A stretch of DNA of 64,000 nucleotides from an uncultured Duncaniella sp. (GTDB taxonomy: Bacteria; Bacteroidota; Bacteroidia; Bacteroidales; Muribaculaceae), in NCBI GenBank assembly GCA_910578615.1, contig CAJTRI010000002.1:109655-173654 (forward strand), read 5' to 3'. Position 1 is the stretch's first letter. The number at the start of each line of letters is the position of its first letter. Of this stretch, positions 54,385 to 62,747 are shown piece by piece. A program made the position numbers and the translations under genes. Below the pieces are notes generated by a model. That model worked only from the letters and a program-made list of their open reading frames with translations, was not told the DNA's origin and did not search any database.

Positions 54385-56811
54385 ATGCCAAGATTAAAAT
54401 CTTTTATCACATTTCTTGCGGTAGCTGCGATTGCATCGGCAGGAGAATACTCGGTCAGCGGAGTGGTTACGGATTCGATAGGTGAGGGGGAGCCTTACGC
54501 GACATTGCGTGTGTACAATACCGCTGACACTCTCAAAGCGGTGGCGATGGGACTTACCGGCGACACGGGTGCTTTCTTGCTCGAACTTCCGTCGGCAGGT
54601 GATTACAGGATTAATGTCAGTGCTACCGGCAGGAATGAGATAAACCGTGAATTCGCTGTTACGGCAGATGCCCCTGTGGCAGATCTCGGGGAGCTTCCCT
54701 TGTCTACTCCGAGCAATCTTCTGGGGGTGGTAGAGGTAACGGCCCAACGACCGATCGTCAGTAGGGAGATTGACCGTATAGGGTATGATGTGCAGGCAGA
54801 TAACGAATCCAAAACCACGCAGCTTGACGAGATTCTCAAAAAGGTTCCTCTTGTGACGGTAGAGTCGGACGGAACCGTAAAGGTGAAAGGCTCCACCGAC
54901 TTCAAGATATATAAGAACGGGCGTCCCAACAATTCTTTTACCAAGAATTCAAAGGATATTTTCAAGGCCATCCCGGCTTCGATGATAAAGAAAATAGAGG
55001 TTATCACCGATCCGGGTGCACGTGAGGAAGCCGAGGGCGTAGGGGCGATACTCAATATCGTCACCCTTGAAAACACCACTATCAAAGGTATTATGGGATC
55101 GGCCGGGCTTAATATGCATACTTTTAACTATGTTCCAAACCCTGATCTATGGCTGACATCACAGATTGACAAGGTAACATTCTCAGTGTCGGGAAGTGTG
55201 GGTAGCATGTCAAAGAAGCAGACTCGGTATCATATGGAGGAATACAGGGTTTATGAGGAGACTGGTGACAGGTTTAACTCTGTGTCACACCAGCAGAATC
55301 CGGGTTATTATTGCTGGGGAAACGGTGAGCTGTCCTATGAGATGGATTCTCTGAATCTGTTTACGGCTGACTTCGGAATATTCCGTTACGATTTGGATGT
55401 AGACTATCGTATGTCGTCATCAATGACGGCTTCTGACGGTTCGCTTGTTTACAGATATAGGCAACATAACGCATTCAGTCCTTACGGATATCTGGACTTC
55501 AACGGTTCGGCTAATTACCAGCATCTGACACACCGAAAAGGGGAGATACTGACGCTGAGTTATGCAATCTCTACCACCCGACAGCAACAGGACGGATATA
55601 CCGAATATACGGACATCGTGAATTTCCCGCTTCCTTACACGAGGATGGAGCAGGAGTTTGACCTGCGGTTTATGGAACAGACCGTTCAGGCTGACTGGTC
55701 ACGTCCGTTTGCAGGGAAGCACACGATTGATATAGGCGGTAAGTTTATTTATAGAGACAATCACTCAATAACCGAGTATGACTATATTGATTATCGCAGG
55801 GATGATACGGATTTCTCACATATCACCTCCATTTCGGCCTTATATGCGGATTATCGTACAACGTTCGGACGATGGAGCCTGAGAGGCGGTGTAAGATATG
55901 AGTATTCTCATCTTTCTGCCAAATATAAAGACGGTTCGAATGAGCCGTTTTCCACGGATCTTCACGACATTGTACCGTCGGCATCGGTGGCATGGAACGC
56001 TACGGATGCGTCATCGTTCAAACTTGCCTATTCGACGAGCATACGACGTCCCGGTATCGCTTTCCTAAATCCAGCGGTTTCGGAAGGAGTCACGCAGGTC
56101 TCGAAGGGCAATCCGAATCTGAAAAGCGCGAGAGACCAGAACCTCACCTTTACTTACGGACTCATCAAGCAGAGATTCAACATGAATTTCGGGCTGTCGT
56201 ACAATTTTTCATCTTCCGGCATCATCAATGTACAGGAGACCGTGGGTAATGTGACTCATTCAACATATGCAAACGAAGGCCGTAACCACCGCGTCTCTCC
56301 ATCTCTTTATGCGTCATGGATTCCGACAGACAAGACATCGGTGATGGTGAATATGACCACATCTTGGAATAGAGAGGAGAACCCTTCGCTCGGACTCCGG
56401 GTATCGGGATGGTATGGTTCGGTATTTTTCAGATTTTCCCAGAAACTTCCGGCAAAGTTGAACTTGTCCGTTCACGCGTCATTGTGGCGTAATGCAAAGT
56501 CTCTGTACAGTTATGTAGACCAGTTGAAATTTATAGATATGTTCGGCTACGGACTTAATCTTGACCGTTCCTTCCTTAAAGATGACCGTCTGACAGTCAG
56601 GCTTTATGCCAATAATCTTTTCTTGCCGTCACGCAGGTATGTGTCTGTCCCGCTCAATATGGGCTATACGGGCCGGTCTGTCGGTTACAGTGACACGCAG
56701 AACTTTGTCGGTGTCTCGGTAAGGATTCGTTTCGGTTCGCTTAACGCGTCTGTGAAGAAGGTTTCCAAGTCGATATCCAATGACGACCTTGACGGCCGGA
56801 AGAACAAATAG
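54385..56811 (+). CDS. Outer-membrane TonB-dependent receptor-like beta-barrel protein
   Basis: An 808-aa outer-membrane protein of the TonB-dependent receptor type, subfamily with a C-terminal OMP_b-brl_3-like barrel. The signal peptide ends at ASA (residue 19). A carboxypeptidase-regulatory-like domain (about 22-110; YSVSGVVTDSIGEGEPYATLRV) precedes a plug-like domain (TTQLDEILKKVPLVTVESDG; KGSTDFKIYKNGRPNN; IKKIEVITDPGAREEAEGVGAILNIVT). The barrel fills residues 230-808. No SusD partner is adjacent, so it is not a glycan importer of the Sus kind. The preceding Cys-rich gene hints at metals or peptides, but the ligand is unknown. It converges on the TIGR02757 gene with only 4 bases between stops. 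Confidence 0.9.
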   Translation: MPRLKSFITFLAVAAIASAGEYSVSGVVTDSIGEGEPYATLRVYNTADTLKAVAMGLTGDTGAFLLELPSAGDYRINVSATGRNEINREFAVTADAPVADLGELPLSTPSNLLGVVEVTAQRPIVSREIDRIGYDVQADNESKTTQLDEILKKVPLVTVESDGTVKVKGSTDFKIYKNGRPNNSFTKNSKDIFKAIPASMIKKIEVITDPGAREEAEGVGAILNIVTLENTTIKGIMGSAGLNMHTFNYVPNPDLWLTSQIDKVTFSVSGSVGSMSKKQTRYHMEEYRVYEETGDRFNSVSHQQNPGYYCWGNGELSYEMDSLNLFTADFGIFRYDLDVDYRMSSSMTASDGSLVYRYRQHNAFSPYGYLDFNGSANYQHLTHRKGEILTLSYAISTTRQQQDGYTEYTDIVNFPLPYTRMEQEFDLRFMEQTVQADWSRPFAGKHTIDIGGKFIYRDNHSITEYDYIDYRRDDTDFSHITSISALYADYRTTFGRWSLRGGVRYEYSHLSAKYKDGSNEPFSTDLHDIVPSASVAWNATDASSFKLAYSTSIRRPGIAFLNPAVSEGVTQVSKGNPNLKSARDQNLTFTYGLIKQRFNMNFGLSYNFSSSGIINVQETVGNVTHSTYANEGRNHRVSPSLYASWIPTDKTSVMVNMTTSWNREENPSLGLRVSGWYGSVFFRFSQKLPAKLNLSVHASLWRNAKSLYSYVDQLKFIDMFGYGLNLDRSFLKDDRLTVRLYANNLFLPSRRYVSVPLNMGYTGRSVGYSDTQNFVGVSVRIRFGSLNASVKKVSKSISNDDLDGRKNK

Positions 56812-56815
56812 GGAA

Positions 56816-57589
56816 TCATAGTTTCATCCCTATACCGAAGAGAGCGAAGTCATAGATGGCAGGATCATCCGGGTTATATCGCCTCAGACGTTCGGTAAGT
56901 TCTATGACCGTCCTGCGGTCATCGGCCTTACGGGAGATAAGTCCGAGTTCGCGGGATACGTTGCCTACATGGACGTCGAGCGGAATGAATAGCTGTGACG
57001 GGGTAATCACGTCCCATATACCGAGATCGACTATCCCGTCGTTTCTAACGAGCCATCTCAGTGCCATATTGACACGTTTCAGTGCCGTTGTTTTGAGATT
57101 CTGGGGCATACAGCGGGATGCGGCTGATGGGTCTGTATGTGGCGCGTTGGCTTCGGCAAGTTCGCGGTTGAGACCTTCTACGAGCTTCCAGGCTGGCGTT
57201 TCGGATGTGGCGATATCCTCGGCACGTGCAAAGTCCTGCATGGTTCCATGGGCCGCATAGACCTTGCGGAGTCCTCTGAGGTAGTATTTTAGATGTCTGT
57301 TGAAGAACGTCCTATGTATATTTCCTTCGTCAGGCAGGTCTTCATATCCTTCGTCCATCATGTAATCGTAAGGGGAGTTGTCCATCAGGGCCAGCATCTT
57401 GTCACAGTCACGACATATCATCTTTCGGTTGCCCCAGGCAATGGACGAGGTGAGCAGAGAGGTTATCTCGATGTCGCGTGGGTCAGAGAATCGGTGTGGA
57501 AACTGCACAGGATCGTCACTGATAAAAGCCGGTGAGTTGATTCTCGCTGCCTCTGAGTCGAGCAGGTCTTGTAAATCGTTATCGGTCAT
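56816..57589 (-). CDS. TIGR02757 (DUF2400) family protein
   Basis: A 257-aa cytosolic protein. The opening (LLDSEAARINSPAFISDDPVQFPHRFSDPRDIEITSLL), then IAWGNRKMI, MMDEGYEDLP and the C-terminal LDVHVGNVSRELGLISRKADDR with RRYNPDDPAIYDFALFGIGM are characteristic of this family, which is common in Bacteroidetes. The C-terminal part resembles the helix-hairpin-helix region of DNA glycosylases, but a DNA repair role is inference only. It has no operon partner: a long hairpin separates it from the thioredoxin gene upstream. Confidence 0.85.
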   Translation of the reverse strand: MTDNDLQDLLDSEAARINSPAFISDDPVQFPHRFSDPRDIEITSLLTSSIAWGNRKMICRDCDKMLALMDNSPYDYMMDEGYEDLPDEGNIHRTFFNRHLKYYLRGLRKVYAAHGTMQDFARAEDIATSETPAWKLVEGLNRELAEANAPHTDPSAASRCMPQNLKTTALKRVNMALRWLVRNDGIVDLGIWDVITPSQLFIPLDVHVGNVSRELGLISRKADDRRTVIELTERLRRYNPDDPAIYDFALFGIGMKL

Positions 57590-57611
57590 AAGTATTTAGG
57601 AATAATATGGT

Positions 57612-57662
57612 ATGCGCCGGAATTATAGAATCCGCATAGGGGATTTTATGATTCCGGCGCAT
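57612..57662 (-). terminator. Long hairpin after the TlpA-like thioredoxin gene
   Basis: A 12-bp perfect stem (57612-57623 with 57651-57662) continues into a further 10-pair stem with two G-U pairs (57624-57633 with 57641-57650), giving 22 pairs and a 7-base loop. It begins 20 bases beyond the stop of the minus-strand thioredoxin gene. The following bases are not U-rich. Confidence 0.7.
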
Positions 57663-57682
57663 CAGTCGGTTTATGGAAAGAA

Positions 57683-58786
57683 TTAGAATATGGCGGCAGT
57701 GTCGGCCTGTGAGGTCTGTGACGGGAGCGAGGCCTCGGTCTTTGGCATCTCGAACTCAGACATGGCCTTGTCAACGACGTCGATAAGCTCTTGGCTTTGT
57801 TTGTCTCGTGACACGATTATACCGTCAGGGTTGATTAGCAGAATGCAGGGGATGCCGGATATACCGTAGAGGTCGGTCGGTACTGTCTGCGCATTGAGGA
57901 TGCAGGGCCAATCGAGACCGTGGCTTTTTATGGCGGCAAGAGTGTTGGGGACTTCGTCCCACACTGCGACACCGACCACATCGAGACCTTTGTCCTTATA
58001 TTTGTTATAGAGCCCCTTGATAACTTTGGCCTGACGGATGCACGGCCCGCACCAGCTTGCCCAGAAGTCTACGATGGTATAACGTCCCGGTTTCACGTAG
58101 TCGCTGAGTTTTTCGACTTTTCCGTCATATGTCACCTCGAAGTCCTTATAATGTCGGCCTTCAGATGTCTCCGTCTTAGCAAGCAGGGCGTTGCGCAGAG
58201 ACTGCACTCGTTTCGACTCTCCGAGTGACGGGGTCTTGGCTATGGCCGCGTCAATCTCGGACAGCCCCATCTCATAGGCTCCTTGAAGGAACCAGAACAG
58301 ACCGATGGGCGAACCGGCGTTTTCGGCAAAGGCGGTTGCCGGGATGGTCTGATAGACGGCAAGTATGGAGTCGCCGGCGGCTTTCTGTAAAGAATCGGTC
58401 ATATTAAGGGCCTTGTAGTCGGCCTCCAGTCGTCCCATTCTGTCAATATAAGACTGCATCTTGTCGTTGAGAGGCGTACCTGTGGCGTTGCCTGCCGAGT
58501 CAAGGGTGACAGTACCTTTCTCTACTATGAAGATAGGCCCTCGGTTACCGTTGACTATTACACGGCCCAGAAACGGATCAGACGCGTTTCCTTTGAATGT
58601 GACGGCCGAGTTGGTGACTATCGCCGAATCGAGCTTCTGGCTTGAGTCCCAGTCTATGAGATAGGCCATCGTGTTGTTCATGGAAGGGTCAACGGGTATG
58701 TTGACTGTATAGTTTGGCTGTGCCTCGATGGAACACGCGCTCAAAGCGAGGACACCGCCTGAAAGGATTGTTGAAAACTTGTTCAT
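57683..58786 (-). CDS. TlpA/ResA-like thioredoxin with DUF4369-like N-terminus
   Basis: A 367-aa envelope protein, starting at the ATG at 58786 (MNKFSTILS), which fits the signal peptide; the frame extends 10 codons. A Cys at residue 18 (ALSAC) gives a plausible lipobox. The N-terminal domain (about 25-110; NYTVNIPVDPSMNNTMAYLIDW) resembles DUF4369. A helical segment precedes the thioredoxin domain (about 235-350), which has the full active site FWASWCGPCIRQAK and the cis-Pro loop ISGIPCILLINPDG. It probably reduces disulfides in the periplasm. This active site contrasts with the CxxC-less relative at 52.5 kb. Confidence 0.92.
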   Translation of the reverse strand: MNKFSTILSGGVLALSACSIEAQPNYTVNIPVDPSMNNTMAYLIDWDSSQKLDSAIVTNSAVTFKGNASDPFLGRVIVNGNRGPIFIVEKGTVTLDSAGNATGTPLNDKMQSYIDRMGRLEADYKALNMTDSLQKAAGDSILAVYQTIPATAFAENAGSPIGLFWFLQGAYEMGLSEIDAAIAKTPSLGESKRVQSLRNALLAKTETSEGRHYKDFEVTYDGKVEKLSDYVKPGRYTIVDFWASWCGPCIRQAKVIKGLYNKYKDKGLDVVGVAVWDEVPNTLAAIKSHGLDWPCILNAQTVPTDLYGISGIPCILLINPDGIIVSRDKQSQELIDVVDKAMSEFEMPKTEASLPSQTSQADTAAIF

Positions 58787-58813
58787 TTTTTTTATAGGGT
58801 GTTTTGTCGGATG

Positions 58814-58821
58814 CAAAGATA
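58814..58821 (-). promoter_or_regulatory. -7 box of the TlpA-like gene
   Basis: TATCTTTG on the minus strand, with a TTG 22 bases upstream (58846-58844), gives an acceptable promoter. The start is predicted near 58808, about 22 bases before the ATG. Confidence 0.45.
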
Positions 58822-58890
58822 GTGTTTTTGTCTCTATCTATGGCAATCAAAGGATATAACGTTGCCTAAAAAATCAAAAAAGACTATGTC

Positions 58891-59937
58891 TCACGGGGTT
58901 GACTGGCTGTTATCGGTTATGAAATCTATGGCGAGTCTGACAGATGTACGGAATGCTTCCTCCTGTCCCGGGACGGTTATGAACAGATGGACAGCCCCGG
59001 GGAATTCTATCCGTGTTATCTTGCCGGGAGACAGTCGCGTGGCAAACTCTTCTCCCTGGTCACGGAGTATGTCTCTTCCGGCGGCCACAAGCAGGGTGCA
59101 CGGAAGACGGCCGAGGTCGTCGTCAGATGCCAGTCCCACGTCGATAAATGGTATTCCTGACGGACTCCCGGATGCATACGCTCGGTTGAATTCGTCCATC
59201 AGGCTGGCATCGAGACCATAGCCTTCCCCGTATCTTTTCCATGAGTCGGAGTTATCCGCAAAAGCCTTTGTGACGGGATAGAAAAGAATAAGAGATTCTG
59301 CCATTCCGGCACATTCAGGGCTGAGTGCCGTAGCTATTGCAAGGTTGCCTCCCGCGCTGTCTCCGCCTATCGATATGTGTTCAGGGTCTATACCGAGAGA
59401 CCTTCGGTTTTCGATTGCGTATCTTATTGCGTCCTTGCAGTCATTAAGTCCGGCCGGATAGGGGGCCTCGGGGGCGAGACGGTAGCCTACGGCCATCACC
59501 TTTGCTTTGCCGGTAGCAGCCACGGCGTCACAGAAACGGCCACAGCTGTTTATACTCCCGAAAGTCCACCCGCCTCCGTGGAGGTATATGAGCAGGGGCA
59601 TGTTCTCTTCTGTACCACAGGCCGGTTCGTACAGGCGCAGTCCCGGAGTCAGGTCGGTGGTTCTGACATTGTGAGATATTGACGGTTGTTTGTCCCGGGC
59701 AGCCCTTACGCGGTCAAGATCGGAAGTATCTCCGGCTATGGCTTTTCTAACAGCCTCGGTCTGGATGTGTTTTTGAGATTCGGGAATCGAATGTCGAAAG
59801 GAGTCGGCCTGTTCTGTCATTACTTTGTCACTGTGATTCTCGGCTATGCATCTATTCCCATGGCCGGGCGGTATACATATTGCAAGAAAAGAGATGGCGA
59901 TTGCAAACCGGCGATTGTGTCGTGTATTGTTACTCAT
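58891..59937 (-). CDS. Exported alpha/beta hydrolase (acetyl esterase, HSL family)
   Basis: A 348-aa carboxylesterase-like enzyme. The ATG at 59937 is chosen because a -7 box lies directly before it and the longer frame starts at a TTG upstream of that box. A hydrophobic N-terminal segment (FAIAISFLAICIPP) suggests export. The HSL-family oxyanion motif YLHGGGWTFGS and the nucleophile elbow GGDSAGGNLA (Ser near residue 205) are present. LLVAAGRDILRDQGEEF gives the acid and AVHLFIT the His of the triad. It could remove acetyl groups from glycans, which is inference. It diverges from the unknown coiled-coil gene. Confidence 0.88.
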   Translation of the reverse strand: MSNNTRHNRRFAIAISFLAICIPPGHGNRCIAENHSDKVMTEQADSFRHSIPESQKHIQTEAVRKAIAGDTSDLDRVRAARDKQPSISHNVRTTDLTPGLRLYEPACGTEENMPLLIYLHGGGWTFGSINSCGRFCDAVAATGKAKVMAVGYRLAPEAPYPAGLNDCKDAIRYAIENRRSLGIDPEHISIGGDSAGGNLAIATALSPECAGMAESLILFYPVTKAFADNSDSWKRYGEGYGLDASLMDEFNRAYASGSPSGIPFIDVGLASDDDLGRLPCTLLVAAGRDILRDQGEEFATRLSPGKITRIEFPGAVHLFITVPGQEEAFRTSVRLAIDFITDNSQSTP

Positions 59938-59944
59938 ATTACCG

Positions 59945-59952
59945 CAAAGATA
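59945..59952 (-). promoter_or_regulatory. -7 box next to the esterase start codon
   Basis: TATCTTTG on the minus strand ends 7 bases before the ATG at 59937, so the mRNA would have almost no leader. No good -33 box is present. Confidence 0.4.
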
Positions 59953-60050
59953 ACCATTGTTTGTCAATTCGAGGAGAAATTTCGTCTAAATGGGGTAAAA
60001 CAAGTATCTGATATAAAAAATCAAAAAGGCTCAAAAACCCACACGGGGTG

Positions 60051-60081
60051 TTGTAGTGTTAATATCAATGTACTATATTTG
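60051..60081 (+). promoter_or_regulatory. Promoter of the unknown coiled-coil gene
   Basis: TTG (60051-60053), a 20-base spacer and TATATTTG (60074-60081) match the consensus. The box ends 6 bases before the ATG at 60088, so the mRNA is predicted to be leaderless or nearly so. Confidence 0.6.
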
Positions 60082-60087
60082 CATTCT

Positions 60088-60993
60088 ATGAAAAAAGATA
60101 TGATATTTTTCTCTCCCGGCGGACGGGGACTGACATCTACCTCGGCTAACCATATAGCCAATATGGCTAAGGAGATGGTGCGCACGATAGAGGCCGAACT
60201 GGAAAACCTTGTATTTTATTCCACCGAGGTGTCGCTTATAGGAAATGACACGGCTACAATGTTGTCCCGTGGAGTGGACGAGGAGACTGTCATGGCCACC
60301 TCGGACAAGCTTCACCGTGTGGCCCGTGCCAAATCCCTTATTGCATGGCTTCGTGAGGCCATAAAGGCCAGAGAACGTCTCATAAATGAGGCTGAGGCTC
60401 TTTCTATGGAGGAGTATGCCAGGATAGAGGGTATAGAGATACCCGGGGCGCCTGAAAGAGGCGAGAGTCTTTCGGCTGATGACTATTATGCCGGTCTTTC
60501 GCTTGATGAGCGTAACAGATATTACGAACTTGAAACCCTTGCAGCCGTAATAGGGAAGGAGGTGCATCCCGGAGGGCATTTTGCCGATGCCCGTGAGGCC
60601 CTTTCGATGAGGGCGCTTAATCCTCATGAGGTAAAGGGTGACGGACGTGATACGCTGATATATTCCTATTCGCCTACTGTGGGGCCGGAATTGGTCGAGT
60701 CGGCCTATTTCGGATTGCAGAAACAATACAGGGAGGCTCAGGCTCGTCTGAATGCCATAAAGCATGAGTGTGAGAGGGCTGTGACCGATTCGGCGGTGAA
60801 GGCCCAGACCGAGTATGTGCGTGCCACAGAGAAGTGGAACGGAGAGATGGAACAACTGCGTGCGCGCCGTGGAGAGTATATAAAGAAAAAGGTAAAGGAA
60901 TATGGCGACATGAAGATAATCATACCTCCCACTCTTGAAGGGATATATGAGGAAGTGTCGCATCTCGGAAAAAGTGGCGAAAGCCGGGAGTAG
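60088..60993 (+). CDS. Unrecognised charged coiled-coil protein
   Basis: A 301-aa protein that I do not recognise. The open frame extends 134 codons upstream over the esterase gene, but the promoter at 60051-60081 and the Met-Lys-Lys start fix the ATG at 60088. There is no signal peptide or transmembrane segment, so it should be cytosolic. The N-terminus (MIFFSPGGRGLTSTSANHIANMAKEMVRTIEAELENL) looks like a conserved head. Helical charged stretches follow (SDKLHRVARAKSLIAWLREAI; QKQYREAQARLNAIKHECERAV; REYGDM-like end), with a probable coiled coil at about 210-275. The middle has a short segment NPHEVKGDGRDTLIYSYSPT. Codon choice resembles the neighbours. Two hairpins follow it. A structural or adaptor role is possible, not shown. 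Confidence 0.75.
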   Translation: MKKDMIFFSPGGRGLTSTSANHIANMAKEMVRTIEAELENLVFYSTEVSLIGNDTATMLSRGVDEETVMATSDKLHRVARAKSLIAWLREAIKARERLINEAEALSMEEYARIEGIEIPGAPERGESLSADDYYAGLSLDERNRYYELETLAAVIGKEVHPGGHFADAREALSMRALNPHEVKGDGRDTLIYSYSPTVGPELVESAYFGLQKQYREAQARLNAIKHECERAVTDSAVKAQTEYVRATEKWNGEMEQLRARRGEYIKKKVKEYGDMKIIIPPTLEGIYEEVSHLGKSGESRE

Positions 60994-61060
60994 GCCGCCC
61001 GATAGCGGGGTGTGCTCCCTAACGGCGTCGTTATGACGGCCGCTCTTATCTCATTGTGGT

Positions 61061-61120
61061 CACACTCTGAAAGAGTGTGGCTGAACGGATACGGAGCGGT
61101 CAGGTGATTTTGCCTGACCG
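61061..61120 (+). terminator. Tandem hairpins after the coiled-coil gene
   Basis: Hairpin one: 61061-61068 with 61072-61079 (8 bp, 3-base loop). Hairpin two: 61097-61104 with 61113-61120 (8 bp). A T-run (ATTTTTTG, from about 61135) follows 15 bases later. Together they probably end the plus-strand transcript. Confidence 0.5.
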
Positions 61121-61282
61121 ACATATGCAAAACGAATTTTTTGTCCGGCCTGACGGCTGTTTTTGATTCCGGTGATGACTTGACTGTTCGGAGGAAGTTT
61201 TTGTTTTTGTTGTCAGACCGGGTTTTTGATTTTGATTTCGATTTTGTTTTTATCGGCTGCCAGAAGACGCCGGCCCACGCCC

Positions 61283-61316
61283 GCGTAGGGGAATGACCAT
61301 GGTCGTTTCCCTACGC
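61283..61316 (-). terminator. Inverted repeat after the GNAT gene
   Basis: GCGTAGGG (61283-61290) pairs with CCCTACGC (61309-61316), and the inner bases pair further around a central CCATGG with two G-U pairs. It sits 4 bases beyond the GNAT stop on the minus strand. No U-run follows. Confidence 0.45.
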
Positions 61317-61320
61317 TTGG

Positions 61321-61845
61321 TTATGATGGTTTTGGAACGGTGTGGCGGCTCGTGTAGTGGACGGTGCGGGTGTCACCGAGGAGTGTAGGCTCCCCGTGCC
61401 GCGTATGTTGGTAAGTGAATCCGCATTTTTCGGCGACACGGCGGGAGCGTTCATTGCCGTCGGCATAGCTTATCCATAGGGCCGACAATCCGAGGTCGTT
61501 GAAACAATGGTCGGCGAGAGCGTTTACTGCTTCGGTGATATATCCGTTTCCTTGGTGGGGAACCCCTATCCAATAACCTATCTCGGCTTCCCCTTGCGCC
61601 ATCTCTTCTGGCATTGACACGATTCCGCAACAACCTACCGGCTCGCCGGTCTCTCTGAGTGTCACGGCATATGTCTCAGGACTGGCAAAGACCGTGCGTA
61701 TGATTTCAAGACTGTTTTCAACGGATGTATGTGGCGGCCATCCGGCAATAGGCCCTATTGCCGGATCCTTTGCGTATTTGTAAAGGGTCTCTGCGTCCCT
61801 GTCGGCCCATGGCCGGAGGATGAGTCTTGGCGTTTTGATGGTCAT
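61321..61845 (-). CDS. GNAT N-acetyltransferase (RimJ/RimL-like)
   Basis: A 174-aa cytosolic acetyltransferase. The ATG at 61845 overlaps the miaA stop by 4 bases (ATGA), which fixes the start better than the TTG two codons upstream. TPRLILRPWADRDAETLYKYAKDP is the usual RimJ/RimL opening, and IGYWIGVPHQGNGYITEAVNAL contains the acetyl-CoA loop (Q/R-x-x-G-x-G/A variant). The protein substrate is unknown. It is the last gene of the pepT-miaA-GNAT set. Confidence 0.88.
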   Translation of the reverse strand: MTIKTPRLILRPWADRDAETLYKYAKDPAIGPIAGWPPHTSVENSLEIIRTVFASPETYAVTLRETGEPVGCCGIVSMPEEMAQGEAEIGYWIGVPHQGNGYITEAVNALADHCFNDLGLSALWISYADGNERSRRVAEKCGFTYQHTRHGEPTLLGDTRTVHYTSRHTVPKPS

Positions 61846-62747
61846 AGACAAAGATTAGATTCGTTGAGAAACTGGGGCAATAGCGGGCTGGAAGGGTCGA
61901 GAAGTATCACATTCGGATCTTTTGATAGCCATAGAAGCTGTTTCTTGGCATATACACGGGTGTTTTTGGCAATGCGCGGTATGGCTGTCTCGCGTGTCAT
62001 CGTGCCGTCCATCATGGCGAATAGTTCTTTGTAGCCAACGGTATTGAGCGAGTTGAGGTGTCGCAGGTGATAGACGTTGCGTGCCTCCTCTTCAAGTCCG
62101 GCTGCTACCATGAGGTCTACACGGCGGTTGATGCGTTCGAACAGAGCTTCGCGTGTGTGGCCTATGGCAGTCTTGATGATTTTGAACGGACGTTCTTTGG
62201 ATCTGCCTGTAAGTAGTTCTGAACACGGGCGTCCTGACTGTATACATATCTCCACGGCATGTACCAGACGGCGGTGGTTTGAAAGATCGGCAGCCGATTC
62301 GAGATAGGCCGGGTCGAGACGTCCCAGTATCTCATGTATGGCGGTCAGTCCCCCTTCGTTGTATATAGATAGCGCATGTTCCCTGACTTCGGGGCTGATG
62401 GTGGGCAGTGGGTCGATGCCGCGTGTCACGGCATCTATATACATCATCGAGCCTCCGCAGAGGACGGCATAGTCATTGTGCTTCCATATTTTGTCAAGAG
62501 TGGCGAGAGCGTCCTCTTCATAACGAGCGGCACTGTAATATTCGTCAAGTTCCAGTGTCTCGACAAAGTGGTGGCGCACACGGGCGCGTTGTTCGGCTGA
62601 GGGGACTGCGGTACCTATGGGGATGCCACGATAAATTTGCCGGGAGTCGGCTGAGACGATTTCCGTCTGCAGACTCTCGGCAATATCTATGGCAAGGTCG
62701 GTCTTGCCGCTTGCGGTAGGCCCTGTTACTATTATGAGGGTCTTCAC
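61842..62747 (-). CDS. miaA: tRNA dimethylallyltransferase
   Basis: Adds the isopentenyl group to A37 of tRNAs that read UNN codons, 301 aa. The P-loop GPTASGKTDLA is near residue 9, and SADSRQIYRGIPIGTA holds the catalytic Asp and substrate contacts. The middle GGSMMYIDAVTRG and the late VGYKELFAMMDG and KKQLLWL are family features. The start is a GTG whose GTGA overlaps the pepT stop, a translational coupling. Its product is the substrate of MiaB, encoded at 40.3 kb. Confidence 0.95.
   Translation of the reverse strand: MKTLIIVTGPTASGKTDLAIDIAESLQTEIVSADSRQIYRGIPIGTAVPSAEQRARVRHHFVETLELDEYYSAARYEEDALATLDKIWKHNDYAVLCGGSMMYIDAVTRGIDPLPTISPEVREHALSIYNEGGLTAIHEILGRLDPAYLESAADLSNHRRLVHAVEICIQSGRPCSELLTGRSKERPFKIIKTAIGHTREALFERINRRVDLMVAAGLEEEARNVYHLRHLNSLNTVGYKELFAMMDGTMTRETAIPRIAKNTRVYAKKQLLWLSKDPNVILLDPSSPLLPQFLNESNLCL

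Larger units (their letters stand above)
60994..61320. other. 327-base intergenic region with hairpins and T-rich low-complexity DNA
   Basis: No gene seen. From left to right it holds two adjacent hairpins (61061-61120), a T-rich run (61134-61141), a low-complexity stretch rich in T and G (about 61195-61255, for example GTTTTTGTTTTTG) and an inverted repeat beside the GNAT stop (61283-61316). Confidence 0.6.

Noticed and set aside
59686..60087. Upstream part of the coiled-coil gene frame (134 codons)
   Set aside because: It lies antisense to the esterase gene and upstream of the promoter; the ATG at 60088 is the supported start.
61195..61255. T/G-rich stretch as a microsatellite or phase-variable tract
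   Set aside because: The units are irregular and lie between genes; no promoter or reading frame depends on the length.
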